Positions 27,477 through 35,995 of a DNA stretch of 64,000 nucleotides are shown piece by piece (the first letter of the stretch is position 1; each line of letters begins with the position of its first letter). Source of the DNA: Lentilitoribacter sp039986595 (GTDB lineage: Bacteria; Pseudomonadota; Alphaproteobacteria; Rhizobiales; Rhizobiaceae). Below the pieces are notes generated by a model. It ran no database searches and was not told where the DNA came from. It saw nothing but the letters and a program-made list of their open reading frames with translations. The translations under genes and the position numbers were made by a program. The DNA lies in the NCBI GenBank assembly GCA_039986595.1, contig JBDWQJ010000006.1:1-64000 (forward strand), in the 5' to 3' direction.

Positions 27477-28392
27477 CGGCGCGAATAAACCTGACAATGT
27501 GAGGTTAGCGATCTCTGCGATTATCTTCGCAGTATTCTCGCTCTCATTGGGTGATGCGATCATAAAATCAATCAGCGTGAGTTTTCCGTTGTGGCAGCTA
27601 TATGTCTTGCGATCCGTCATCGCCATCCCGTTACTACTTATATTCATTAAATGGCGCCATTCTGGATTAAACCTCATACCAAAAGCCATTGGCTGGGTTT
27701 TGCTTAGAAGCTTCTTCATGGCGGCAATGTTAGCAACATATTATATCGCACTCCCTCACCTGCAGCTCTCAGTCGCCGCAGCTGCATATAATACACTCCC
27801 ACTTTTTATCATCTTATTGTCGGCAATTGTTTTAAAGCAAAAAATCCAACCCATCGGCTGGTTTGCAATCGGCCTAGGGTTTATTGGCGTGCTGTTTTTA
27901 CTAAGACCAACAATTGAAGGGTTTAACCTTTACGCATTGCTCCCACTATTTGGTGCAGTTCTGCATGCAAGCGCAATGTTATTGACACGCACTAAATGTA
28001 AGACTGAAAACCCATTGGTGCTCACATTATTCATCAACTACATGTTCATCGCCATCGGTATGATTGTTACCCTGAGTTTGTTAGCACTTAATTTGCCGCA
28101 AAACATTGTGGGTGTAAATGAGTTTTTGTTGGGTGGATGGGTAAAAATCGGCACGCTGGAAATCATCGCATTAGTTATACTGGCAACAACAATTTTGGTC
28201 GGCAATATATTCGGTGCGATTGGGTATCAAATAGCCTCCCCGCATATTGTCGCCCCTTTTGATTATTTCTATTTGATATTCAGCGTACTTTGGGGCGTCA
28301 TGTTCTTTTCTGAATTTCCAAATGTAACCACAGTCATCGGCATGGTGCTAATAACTTCAGCCGGATTGATAACCATCCGGCAAAAATCATAA
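27466..28392 (+). CDS. EamA/DMT-superfamily transporter
   Basis: A 308-residue inner-membrane protein with about ten transmembrane helices in two EamA repeats. It belongs to the drug/metabolite transporter superfamily, which exports or imports amino acids, purines and other metabolites. Its ATG at 27466 overlaps the end of the aminotransferase gene, so the two are coupled. The transporter may handle that enzyme's product or substrate (inference). Confidence 0.88.
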   Translation: MTSSGANKPDNVRLAISAIIFAVFSLSLGDAIIKSISVSFPLWQLYVLRSVIAIPLLLIFIKWRHSGLNLIPKAIGWVLLRSFFMAAMLATYYIALPHLQLSVAAAAYNTLPLFIILLSAIVLKQKIQPIGWFAIGLGFIGVLFLLRPTIEGFNLYALLPLFGAVLHASAMLLTRTKCKTENPLVLTLFINYMFIAIGMIVTLSLLALNLPQNIVGVNEFLLGGWVKIGTLEIIALVILATTILVGNIFGAIGYQIASPHIVAPFDYFYLIFSVLWGVMFFSEFPNVTTVIGMVLITSAGLITIRQKS

Positions 28393-28509
28393 CGATAAGA
28401 CCTGTGACGTTCCACCTATTGCAAAACTAACGGCAAATTCTTAACTTCTATACGAGCACTTGGAGATTATTTCTCCTATCAATTCAACATAGTCAGACAG
28501 GTGATCCAG

Positions 28510-28905
28510 ATGAAAAAACTCAATACATCTTCAAAAGAAATGGTCGCTGCAGCTCGCGCTCGGATTGAAGAGATTGAAACAGTTGACCTAATTAAAATGG
28601 TTGATGATGAAAACACCGTTATCGTTGATATCAGAGACATTCGCGAGCGCCAAAGATCTGGTTATATCCCGGGTAGCTTTCACGCACCGCGCGGGATGAT
28701 CGAATTTTGGGTTGATCCAGACAGCCCTTATTTTAAGGATGTTTTTGCACAGGATAAGAAATATGTATTCCATTGCGCATCAGGCTGGCGCTCAGCCCTG
28801 ACCGTTGCGACTTTGAACGATATGGGCTTTGAAGCATCGCACCTAAAAGAAGGTTTTTCGACCTGGGGTGATAAAGGCGGACCTATCGAGACAGATAAGT
28901 CGTAA
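28510..28905 (+). CDS. Rhodanese-like domain protein
   Basis: A 131-residue single-domain sulfurtransferase-like protein. The active-site cysteine is C89 in FHCASGWRS, and the domain opens with NTVIVDIRDIRERQRSGYIPGSFHAPRG. The ATG at 28510 has AGGTG about seven bases upstream; an in-frame GTG at 28501 overlaps that SD and is less likely. It is cytoplasmic. The CxxGxRS loop is typical of thiosulfate or persulfide sulfurtransferases; the partner is unknown. Confidence 0.9.
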   Translation: MKKLNTSSKEMVAAARARIEEIETVDLIKMVDDENTVIVDIRDIRERQRSGYIPGSFHAPRGMIEFWVDPDSPYFKDVFAQDKKYVFHCASGWRSALTVATLNDMGFEASHLKEGFSTWGDKGGPIETDKS

Positions 28906-28923
28906 CAGGCGCCAACTTCCAAG

Positions 28924-30255
28924 TTATGAGCTCAGTATTTCCTGTAGCATGTAATAGGATTTCTTAGGCGTGCGTTCTTGTGTATCGAAATCGACGTGCA
29001 CAATTCCAAACCGTTCATCATACCCAAAGGCCCATTCGAAATTATCCAAGAGCGACCAGGCAAAATAACCTTTCACGTTCACACCGTTATCGATTGCTGA
29101 CTTTATCGCTGCTAGATGAAGCTGGAAAAACTCGCAACGAAGATCATCTTCAACCTTTCCATCAATCACGTTGTCGTGCAACGCCATACCATTTTCCGTC
29201 ACAAAAATCGGGATATCATTTGAGTATTCAGTTGAAATTCGATTGAGGAAAAATTCAAGACCTTCTGGATAGATCTCCCAACCCATTGATGTTTTTGGAA
29301 GATCTCCTTTATGCGATTTCGCAAATGGGAATACCCCAGTACCATCATCTGAAATAAAATTACGTGTGTAGTAATTTAAACCCAACCAATCGATAGGTTG
29401 AGATATGACTTTCAAATCATCCTGCCAGCCTTCAGGCATATGTGGCGCAAAATATTCTAATACATTTTCAGGGTATTGGCCTTTGAAAATCGCATCCGCA
29501 AACCAGCGATTATAAATTCCATCAAACAGATCGCGCGCGCGGACATCTTCATCCTTGTCGCTATCTATTGCACCAAACTCCATATTCAGCACGATGCCAG
29601 CATTTACATCACATTCATTGCGAATAGCCTCAAGCGATAAGCCATGGGCGAGCAAGATGTTATGCATTGATTTAACCCCGGCCTCTAGTGACTGAAGACC
29701 CGGCGCATGATGACCAAGAAAATGGCTCAACCATGCAACACACCAAGGTTCGTTAATCGTTGCAACTGATGCCAAACGATCACCATAACGGCTCGCTATA
29801 ATCGCGGAATAATCCGCGAAATATTTTGCCGTATCACGAGATTGCCAACCACCCTTTTGAGATAAGGCTAACGGTAATTCCCAGTGATATAATGTTAGAT
29901 GCGGTTCAAGCCCGCGCTCAAGGCAACCATCGATAACTTTATCGTAAAAATCCAAACCTTCTTGCAGAGCCTTGCCCTTGCCTTCTGGCTGAATGCGCGG
30001 CCATGCTGTTGAAAAACGATATGCAGACATCCCAGCATTCTTGATAAGATCGAGATCTTCCGCCCATTTTTCAATATGTGCACATGCGATATCACCGTTT
30101 GAATTACCAACAGTCCCGCCACGTTTGGCAAAATCGTCCCAATGAGAGGGCCCACAAGTTCCCAACTTTGTTCCCTCAATTTGATACGATGATGTCGCCG
30201 TACCAAAGATGAAATCACTCGGGAATTCCTGACGTGAAATGTTCTGGCCACTCAT
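28924..30255 (-). CDS. GH1 beta-glucosidase
   Basis: A 443-residue cytosolic family 1 glycoside hydrolase. The acid/base glutamate is in ATINEPWC and the nucleophile in FVTENGMALHD; the N-terminal FIFGTATSSYQIEG and C-terminal WSLLDNFEWAFGYDERFG are standard. It hydrolyses beta-glucosides, with beta-mannosides or galactosides possible. A perfect TGTAATCGATTACA operator lies 74 bases upstream, the same as that controlling the ABC importer and GH2 operon, so it probably processes oligosaccharides taken up by that importer. Confidence 0.95.
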   Translation of the reverse strand: MSGQNISRQEFPSDFIFGTATSSYQIEGTKLGTCGPSHWDDFAKRGGTVGNSNGDIACAHIEKWAEDLDLIKNAGMSAYRFSTAWPRIQPEGKGKALQEGLDFYDKVIDGCLERGLEPHLTLYHWELPLALSQKGGWQSRDTAKYFADYSAIIASRYGDRLASVATINEPWCVAWLSHFLGHHAPGLQSLEAGVKSMHNILLAHGLSLEAIRNECDVNAGIVLNMEFGAIDSDKDEDVRARDLFDGIYNRWFADAIFKGQYPENVLEYFAPHMPEGWQDDLKVISQPIDWLGLNYYTRNFISDDGTGVFPFAKSHKGDLPKTSMGWEIYPEGLEFFLNRISTEYSNDIPIFVTENGMALHDNVIDGKVEDDLRCEFFQLHLAAIKSAIDNGVNVKGYFAWSLLDNFEWAFGYDERFGIVHVDFDTQERTPKKSYYMLQEILSS

Positions 30256-30328
30256 TTAAGTTCCCCCTCCATGCTGCATCACTCAGCAGATCGATAATAA
30301 CGCTATTCAATCTCGATAAATTCAAAAT

Positions 30329-30342
30329 GTAATCGATTACAT
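30329..30342. promoter_or_regulatory. Perfect LacI-family operator of the GH1 gene
   Basis: TGTAATCGATTACA, identical to the site at 11189-11202, placed 74 bases upstream of the GH1 start. It marks the GH1 gene as a distal member of the regulon of the LacI-type repressor encoded at 10046-11086. Confidence 0.8.
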
Positions 30343-30356
30343 ATACAATTGATGTT

Positions 30357-30382
30357 GTGAAATTTGCAAGCAAAAATTTCAC
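30357..30382. repeat. 9-bp inverted repeat downstream of allA
   Basis: GTGAAATTT (30357-30365) and AAATTTCAC (30374-30382) are perfect inverted copies around an 8-base loop. It lies between the end of allA and the GH1 operator. No T-run follows on the minus strand, so it is at best a weak terminator of the allA operon. Confidence 0.35.
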
Positions 30383-30421
30383 CACAAAGTCTGGAATGAG
30401 AATTGGTAGTTTTGAGCGCGT

Positions 30422-30910
30422 CTAAATTTTGATCAGATAGGGTTCCTTGAAGAAATGCTCCTCCAAGTTATTTCCCTCGCCTATTCTATCAACGATTAAG
30501 AATTTTGATGGTGTATCCAGCGGCGTGAGTACCCCATGCCAGATATTGCGGTGATAATTCACCCCTTGTCCGCTTTCAGATAAAAACGCCACCGGTTGTT
30601 TGGGTACGCCATCATCATCTTCGGCAACTATGACCAAAAATGGCTTCTCTTCAAGCGGGATAAAAGCCTGACTGCCTAACGGATGCCGCTCTACCATTTT
30701 AAGCGTTAGTGGCACCTCATAAGGCCGGCCATATCCAAGGCTTATACCTGTATTTGCTTCGTCGCCAATCACATCTGTAATCGCAAGACCATGAAAGCGG
30801 TCACACTTACCGTTATTAATGGCAAAATCTGGCTCACGATTAAAATCGATAACATCGCCGAAGGGCGCAAAACCTTCTGAACTCAGCTTTTTGGCAAAAA
30901 TCTCAATCAT
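30422..30910 (-). CDS. allA: Ureidoglycolate lyase
   Basis: A 162-residue cytosolic cupin-like enzyme of the AllA family that splits ureidoglycolate into glyoxylate and urea. The GFAPFGDVID and GVNYHRNIWHGVLTPL segments are characteristic, the latter supplying the active-site histidines; LIVDRIGEGNNLEEHFF is the usual C-terminal signature. It is the last gene of the leftward operon puuE-allE-allA, five bases after allE, and completes the ureide route to glyoxylate. Confidence 0.95.
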   Translation of the reverse strand: MIEIFAKKLSSEGFAPFGDVIDFNREPDFAINNGKCDRFHGLAITDVIGDEANTGISLGYGRPYEVPLTLKMVERHPLGSQAFIPLEEKPFLVIVAEDDDGVPKQPVAFLSESGQGVNYHRNIWHGVLTPLDTPSKFLIVDRIGEGNNLEEHFFKEPYLIKI

Positions 30911-30915
30911 ATCAA

Positions 30916-31737
30916 TCAGCTCAGTTTTGCATGTCGATTGACATCTTTATAAAGCAGATATCTGAACTTGCCCGGACCACCTGCATAACATGCTTGCGGA
31001 CAAAATGCGCGAAGCCACATGAAATCACCAGCTTCCACTTCAACCCAATCTTGGTTCAAGCGGTAAACGGCCTTACCCTCGAGAACGTACAATCCATGCT
31101 CCATTACATGTGTTTCTGCAAACGGAATGACAGCCCCAGGCTCAAAGGTAACCACATTAACATGCATGTCATGCCGCATATCATCACTATCTACGAAACG
31201 AGTTGTAGCCCATGCACCATCAGTCTCCGGCATTGGAGTCGGCGCGACATCTTTATCGCTTGAAATCACCACATCAGGGTAATCGATGCCGTCTACTTTT
31301 TCATATTTTTTGCGAACCCAATGAAAAACGGCTGGCGCACCTTCATGGTTTTTCACAGACCAATCCGTTGATGGCGGAATATAGGCAAATCCACCCTCAC
31401 CCATTACATGTAGATCACCATTAATCATGAGCAAAAGATCGCCACTAACGACAAAAATAACGCCTTCGGCCTCTGGGTCTAGCTCAGGTTTTTCACTACC
31501 GCCACCAGCTGAAACTTCCATAATGTACTGAGAAAAAGTTTCAGCAAAACCGGACAAAGGTCGCGCGATAATCCACGCGCGTGTTTGGTCCCAAAATGGC
31601 AAGTTACTCGTTACAATATCCTGCATGGTTCCATGTGGGACAACAGCATAGGCATCTGTGAAAACAGCTCGACCTGTCAAAAGCTCGGACTGGGGTGATA
31701 GACCACCTTTTGGTGTGGCATAGGATTTAGAGCTCAT
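30916..31737 (-). CDS. allE: (S)-ureidoglycine aminohydrolase
   Basis: A 273-residue bicupin protein of the YlbA/AllE family that converts (S)-ureidoglycine to (S)-ureidoglycolate with release of ammonia. Recognisable parts are GGLSPQSELLTGRAVFTDAY, the cupin segment VMEHGLYVLEGKAVYRLN and FMWLRAFCPQACYAGGPG. The ATG at 31737 has GAGAAAG about six bases upstream and is preferred to an in-frame TTG at 31752. It lies between the allantoinase fusion gene and allA. Confidence 0.93.
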   Translation of the reverse strand: MSSKSYATPKGGLSPQSELLTGRAVFTDAYAVVPHGTMQDIVTSNLPFWDQTRAWIIARPLSGFAETFSQYIMEVSAGGGSEKPELDPEAEGVIFVVSGDLLLMINGDLHVMGEGGFAYIPPSTDWSVKNHEGAPAVFHWVRKKYEKVDGIDYPDVVISSDKDVAPTPMPETDGAWATTRFVDSDDMRHDMHVNVVTFEPGAVIPFAETHVMEHGLYVLEGKAVYRLNQDWVEVEAGDFMWLRAFCPQACYAGGPGKFRYLLYKDVNRHAKLS

Positions 31738-31748
31738 AATCGTCTTTC

Positions 31749-33176
31749 TCAAGCGCTTGGCAAAATATCGTTCAAACGCAATCTTGCAATGCGTTCAACT
31801 TGTTTGCAGGCTGTTTTAAATTCTTGTTTTTGGTCATTTCCAATACGTGTCTTAAACGCATCCAAAATCTGTGATTTGCTATTGTCTTTCACCGCAATAA
31901 TAAACGGAAAACCAAATTTTGATGTATATTCAGAATTAAATGCGGTAAATGTTGCACGCTCTTCATCTGTTAAGGCATCAAGACCCGCACTTGCTTGTTC
32001 GTGCGTTGATTCAGCCGTAAGCCTATTAGCTGCAGCGAGTTTACCAGCCAAATCAGGGTGCGCATTTAAAACATTTAGTTTCTCATCATCTGATGCTTTT
32101 CTAAAATGATAGACCAGAGCTGCGTGCAGACCACATGCTGTATCATTTGCTGGCGCTAGCTCGTCATCAAATGCACGTTCAGCAATCCAAGCTGAATGCT
32201 CAAAAATACCGCCATATACGGCGATAAAATCGTCTTTATTCATCTCGCAAGGACGTGGGTTCTGCAAGGTCTTTGCGTGATGCTCACGCCAATGGCGCGC
32301 TATATCAATGCGTCGTGCGCACCAAACGCGCTCATGAGACTGCACATAATCCAAAAACCGCTCAAGAGCTGCAGCACGTCCAGGACGTCCAACAAGACGA
32401 CAATGCAAACCGATATTCATCATTTTTGGATTGCCAGCTAATCCTTCAGCATAAAGGACATCAAACGTATCTTTTAGATAGGCGTAGAATTGGTCCCCAG
32501 AATTAAAACCTTGGGGCGTTGCAAAACGCATATCATTACAGTCCAGCGTATACGGAATTATCAGTTGCTGATGTCCATTGTGATCATACCAATAGGGCAA
32601 ATCATCGGCATAGGTGTCCGATACATATTCAAATCCACCTTCTTCACAGATAAGATCAACCGTATTGACCGAACAACGGCCGGTATACCAACCCAAAGGC
32701 CGCTCACCTGTCACAGCTTCATGCATCTCAATCGCTGCATGAACATCTTTGCGTTCATCTTCTTTGTCGTAGTCTTTATATTCGATCCACTTCAAACCAT
32801 GTGACGCGATTTCCCAACCTGCTGATTGCATTGCTTCGACTTGCGCCGGAGAGCGTTTCAGCGCGGTTGCCACACCATAAACAGTGACCGGAATATCACG
32901 TGAAGTGAACATGCGGTGCAAACGCCAAAAACCAGCGCGCGCACCATATTCATAAATGGACTCCATGTTCCAATGGCGCTGATCAGGCCATGCTGCAGCC
33001 CCAACGATTTCTGACAAAAAAGCTTCCGAAGCCGCATCACCATGCAGGATGTTATTTTCACCACCCTCTTCATAATTGACGACAAATTGTACGGCAATTA
33101 CCGCATCATTCGGCCAAACATTTTCAGGTGTGTTTACCCCACAACCTTGCATATCTCTTGGGTATCTGTTTTGCAA
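31749..33176 (-). CDS. puuE: Fused allantoinase (PuuE) and OHCU decarboxylase
   Basis: About 475 residues in two domains. Residues 1 to about 300 are a polysaccharide deacetylase-like allantoinase of the PuuE type (NYPRD-like start, FVVNYEEGGENNI, SHGLKWIEY, GWYTGRCS). From about 310 the chain continues as a 2-oxo-4-hydroxy-4-carboxy-5-ureidoimidazoline decarboxylase (YGGIFEHSAWIAERAF, LNAHPDLAGKLA, FGFPFIIAVK). The fusion couples two consecutive steps, OHCU to allantoin and allantoin to allantoate. Two TTG codons could start it, 33182 and 33176; GGAG is six bases before the second and touches the first, so 33176 is used. It heads the leftward operon. Confidence 0.93.
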   Translation of the reverse strand: MQNRYPRDMQGCGVNTPENVWPNDAVIAVQFVVNYEEGGENNILHGDAASEAFLSEIVGAAAWPDQRHWNMESIYEYGARAGFWRLHRMFTSRDIPVTVYGVATALKRSPAQVEAMQSAGWEIASHGLKWIEYKDYDKEDERKDVHAAIEMHEAVTGERPLGWYTGRCSVNTVDLICEEGGFEYVSDTYADDLPYWYDHNGHQQLIIPYTLDCNDMRFATPQGFNSGDQFYAYLKDTFDVLYAEGLAGNPKMMNIGLHCRLVGRPGRAAALERFLDYVQSHERVWCARRIDIARHWREHHAKTLQNPRPCEMNKDDFIAVYGGIFEHSAWIAERAFDDELAPANDTACGLHAALVYHFRKASDDEKLNVLNAHPDLAGKLAAANRLTAESTHEQASAGLDALTDEERATFTAFNSEYTSKFGFPFIIAVKDNSKSQILDAFKTRIGNDQKQEFKTACKQVERIARLRLNDILPSA

Positions 33177-33231
33177 AATCAACTCCGGTTTTAGCCACTT
33201 ACTTTATCGTTAAACACTGCGAACACTATCA

Positions 33232-33252
33232 GAATATTTTTGAAGAATATTC
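33232..33252. repeat. AT-rich inverted repeat between puuE and the LysR gene
   Basis: GAATATT (33232-33238) and AATATTC (33246-33252) are inverted around TTTGAAG. It lies about 55 bases upstream of the puuE start and just beyond the LysR stop. It could be part of the puuE operon's regulator site or a weak terminator of the LysR gene; the low complexity makes either reading uncertain. Confidence 0.25.
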
Positions 33253-33262
33253 GCATATAATT

Positions 33263-34180
33263 TTATCTCGAATTACTATCTGCCAATTGCTTCTTACATT
33301 CCTTGGACATGAAATCGATGAAAAGGCGGATTTTTGGGTCCTGCAGTCTTTTATGTGGGTAAACACACGAAAACGGCAGATCTATCGGTGGAGTTTCTTT
33401 AACAACCTCAACCAACTGACCCGCTCTTAAATGCTGTTTCACCTCAAATATCGGTTTATTAACAATCCCCGAGCCTGCAAGCGCCCAATCTGTTAGCACA
33501 TCACCATCATCTGATTCTAACGGGCTAACAAATTCATATCGTTCAATTTGATCACCAGTTTTCAAACTCCAGAAAAACTCTGTCAAACCCGGATATCGCA
33601 ACAACAAGCAGCGATGTTTATATAAGAAAAGATCAGACGCCTTCTCTGGCATTCCATGCATTTTGACATATTTGGGCGATGCACAGAGTACCCGCTCAAA
33701 GTCATATATTGGCATGACCCGTAATTCAGAATCAATCAAGCGGCCCAACACAAAAGCAGCATCCAAACCTTCATTTGTGATATCTACTTTTCTATCTGAC
33801 AAACGTAGCCGAACATTGATCTCGGGATAGATTTCCTGAAAAATAGGGATCATAGGCGCGATCAACTTTTTACCTATTCCCAATGGGGCTGAAACAAATA
33901 TTGTTCCTTTAGGTTTCGCTGTGATTTCTGAAATACTACCCTCAACCTCACTAATAGTATCAAGGATTTTCACAGCACCTTTGTAAAACAGCTCACCCTG
34001 TTGTGTGGGCGTGAGGTTACGCGTGGTCCTATTAAACAATCGCGCCCCTAGATGTTTTTCAAGTTCTGATATCCGACTACTGGAGACGGCTGGAGAAATA
34101 CGCAAGTCTCGCCCGGCTGCAGACATGGAACCTAACTCATAAACACGTACAAAAGTTTTCAGATTATTGACGTAAGACAT
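33263..34180 (-). CDS. LysR-family transcriptional regulator
   Basis: A 305-residue regulator. The winged helix lies in the first 60 residues (FVRVYELGSMSAAGRDLRISPAVSSSRISELEKHLGARLF, here quoted only for its HTH pattern around S18-R37), followed by NRTTRNLTPTQQGE and a periplasmic-binding-like effector domain. It belongs to the AaeR/DmlR-like branch of the family. It sits between the leftward puuE-allE-allA operon and the rightward puuD-xdh-transport operon, which suggests that it regulates purine catabolism with a pathway intermediate as inducer (inference). Confidence 0.9.
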   Translation of the reverse strand: MSYVNNLKTFVRVYELGSMSAAGRDLRISPAVSSSRISELEKHLGARLFNRTTRNLTPTQQGELFYKGAVKILDTISEVEGSISEITAKPKGTIFVSAPLGIGKKLIAPMIPIFQEIYPEINVRLRLSDRKVDITNEGLDAAFVLGRLIDSELRVMPIYDFERVLCASPKYVKMHGMPEKASDLFLYKHRCLLLRYPGLTEFFWSLKTGDQIERYEFVSPLESDDGDVLTDWALAGSGIVNKPIFEVKQHLRAGQLVEVVKETPPIDLPFSCVYPHKRLQDPKIRLFIDFMSKECKKQLADSNSR

Positions 34181-34306
34181 GGGTTGAGCATATCATTATC
34201 ATTATTTTTTTGAAAGTCCTAGAATTTTATAGTTATTCAAACCCCTTAAAATGGGTGCCAAAATGATGTTAACTGGGATACGCATGCTTAACTGAGGGGT
34301 CTAAAA

Positions 34307-35542
34307 GTGTACGAATTTGCGATAAGCATGGAATGGGTTTCATTTGCTGCCCGATGGTTCCACGTCATAACGGCAATTGCCTGGATAGGGTCATCGTTTT
34401 ACTTCATCGCTCTAGATTTAGGGCTGCACAAGCATGAGAACCTGCCCAAAGGCGCTGCAGGTGATGAATGGCAAGTGCATGGCGGTGGCTTTTATCACAT
34501 CCAGAAATACATGATTGCACCTGAAAAAATGCCGGAAAACCTGGTTTGGTTTAAATGGGAAGCCTATAGCACCTGGCTATCAGGTTTTGTTTTATTGGCG
34601 CTTGTTTATTATCTGGGTGCTGAGCTATATCTGGTTGATCCAAATGTGCTTGATATCACGCCAACGACCGGCATTTTAATTTCGCTTGCATCAATCGGTT
34701 TTGGTTGGATTGTTTATGATCTTTTGTGCAAATCACCGATCGGGAATAATAACACACGATTGATGATTTTGCTCTATTTTGTTCTTGTTGCAATGGCATG
34801 GGGATATACGCAAATCTTTACAGGGCGCGCGGCATTTTTACATTTGGGTGCGTTCACCGGAACGATTATGTCAGCCAATGTGTTCTTCATTATTATACCA
34901 AATCAAAAGAAAGTTGTCGCCGATCTTTTAGCAGGTAAAAGCCCAGATCCGGCCCTTGGCATGCAGGCAAAACAGCGTTCCACGCATAACAACTATCTAA
35001 CGCTACCCGTCATTTTCTTAATGCTATCAAACCATGCACCATTGGCTTTTGCGACAGAGTTTAACTGGATTATCGCCTCTCTGGTATTTTTGATGGGCGT
35101 TACTATTCGTCATTACTTCAACACCAAACATGCGCGCAAAGGCGATCCTATTTGGACATGGCTGGTCACAGTGATCTTGTTCATCATCATCATGTGGTTG
35201 TCCACTGTGCCAAAAGTACTTGTCGGTGACGATGAAAATGCAGCGCTTACAAACTATGAGCAAAAATTCGCAAGCGCCCAACATTTCGAACAGGTTCGTG
35301 ATACTGTTCTTGGGCGATGTTCGATGTGTCATGCAAGCGAACCGGTTTGGGAAGGCATTATTGCAGCTCCCAAAGGTGTGCTTCTTGAAACAGATGCGCA
35401 GATCGCAAAACATGCCAAAGCGATATATTTGCAATCTGGTCGTAGCCACGCAATGCCGCCCGCAAATATTACCTATATGGAAGAAAGTGAACGGAAAGCC
35501 GTTGTTCAATGGTATAATGAAGTGATTGCAGGAAAATCTTAA
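34307..35542 (+). CDS. puuD: Membrane urate hydroxylase with cytochrome c domain
   Basis: A 411-residue inner-membrane protein of the PuuD family that oxidises urate to 5-hydroxyisourate. About eight transmembrane helices occupy the first 300 residues (WFHVITAIAWIGSSFYFIALD opens the family signature around residue 18). A C-terminal periplasmic cytochrome c domain has the haem motif at C338, C341 and H342 (RCSMCHA). Electrons go to the respiratory chain rather than to oxygen directly. The GTG start at 34307 has GAGGGG about ten bases upstream. It is the first gene of the rightward purine operon. Confidence 0.94.
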   Translation: MYEFAISMEWVSFAARWFHVITAIAWIGSSFYFIALDLGLHKHENLPKGAAGDEWQVHGGGFYHIQKYMIAPEKMPENLVWFKWEAYSTWLSGFVLLALVYYLGAELYLVDPNVLDITPTTGILISLASIGFGWIVYDLLCKSPIGNNNTRLMILLYFVLVAMAWGYTQIFTGRAAFLHLGAFTGTIMSANVFFIIIPNQKKVVADLLAGKSPDPALGMQAKQRSTHNNYLTLPVIFLMLSNHAPLAFATEFNWIIASLVFLMGVTIRHYFNTKHARKGDPIWTWLVTVILFIIIMWLSTVPKVLVGDDENAALTNYEQKFASAQHFEQVRDTVLGRCSMCHASEPVWEGIIAAPKGVLLETDAQIAKHAKAIYLQSGRSHAMPPANITYMEESERKAVVQWYNEVIAGKS

Positions 35543-35631
35543 ATTTCCGCCTTCCTCATTACCAAAAGCAACTTGAATTATACAACTTTAAAGATACCAT
35601 CACATATATTGATCAGGAGAATCGAAATCCA

Positions 35632-35994
35632 ATGAACGCAGCCAGTAATGACAAAGGTCGTTTAACGACACATGTTCTTGATACCGCAAATGGCACCCCG
35701 GCTGCGGGAATGCAAATTGATCTGTATAAGATTGATGGAACTGCACGAGATCTTCTATTGACCATCAAAACAAATGCTGATGGTCGTGCGGATGCACCAC
35801 TCATGGAAGGTGATAATTTTCATAAAGGCGTCTATGAATTGGTCTTCCACGCAGGACAATATTTTGACCGGGATGAAGATATCAGTTTTGTAGACCAAGT
35901 TCCTATTCGCTTTGGCATCAATAACGCGTCTGAGCACTACCATGTGCCATTGCTCGTATCCCCTTTCAGCTTTTCAACTTATCGAGGCAGCTAA
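35632..35994 (+). CDS. uraH: 5-hydroxyisourate hydrolase
   Basis: A 120-residue transthyretin-like enzyme that hydrolyses 5-hydroxyisourate to OHCU, the step between PuuD and the decarboxylase domain at 31749. The N-terminal LTTHVLDTANGTPAAGM and the C-terminal family signature ending in YRGS are intact, including the histidines and arginine of the active site. SD AGGAGAA precedes the ATG at 35632. Its stop is one base before the start of xdhA. Confidence 0.97.
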   Translation: MNAASNDKGRLTTHVLDTANGTPAAGMQIDLYKIDGTARDLLLTIKTNADGRADAPLMEGDNFHKGVYELVFHAGQYFDRDEDISFVDQVPIRFGINNASEHYHVPLLVSPFSFSTYRGS

Positions 35995-35995
35995 T

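Noticed and set aside
34236..34260. ACCC-N8-GGGT repeat between the LysR gene and puuD
   Set aside because: Only four bases per arm; too short to call an operator, although the position would suit LysR.
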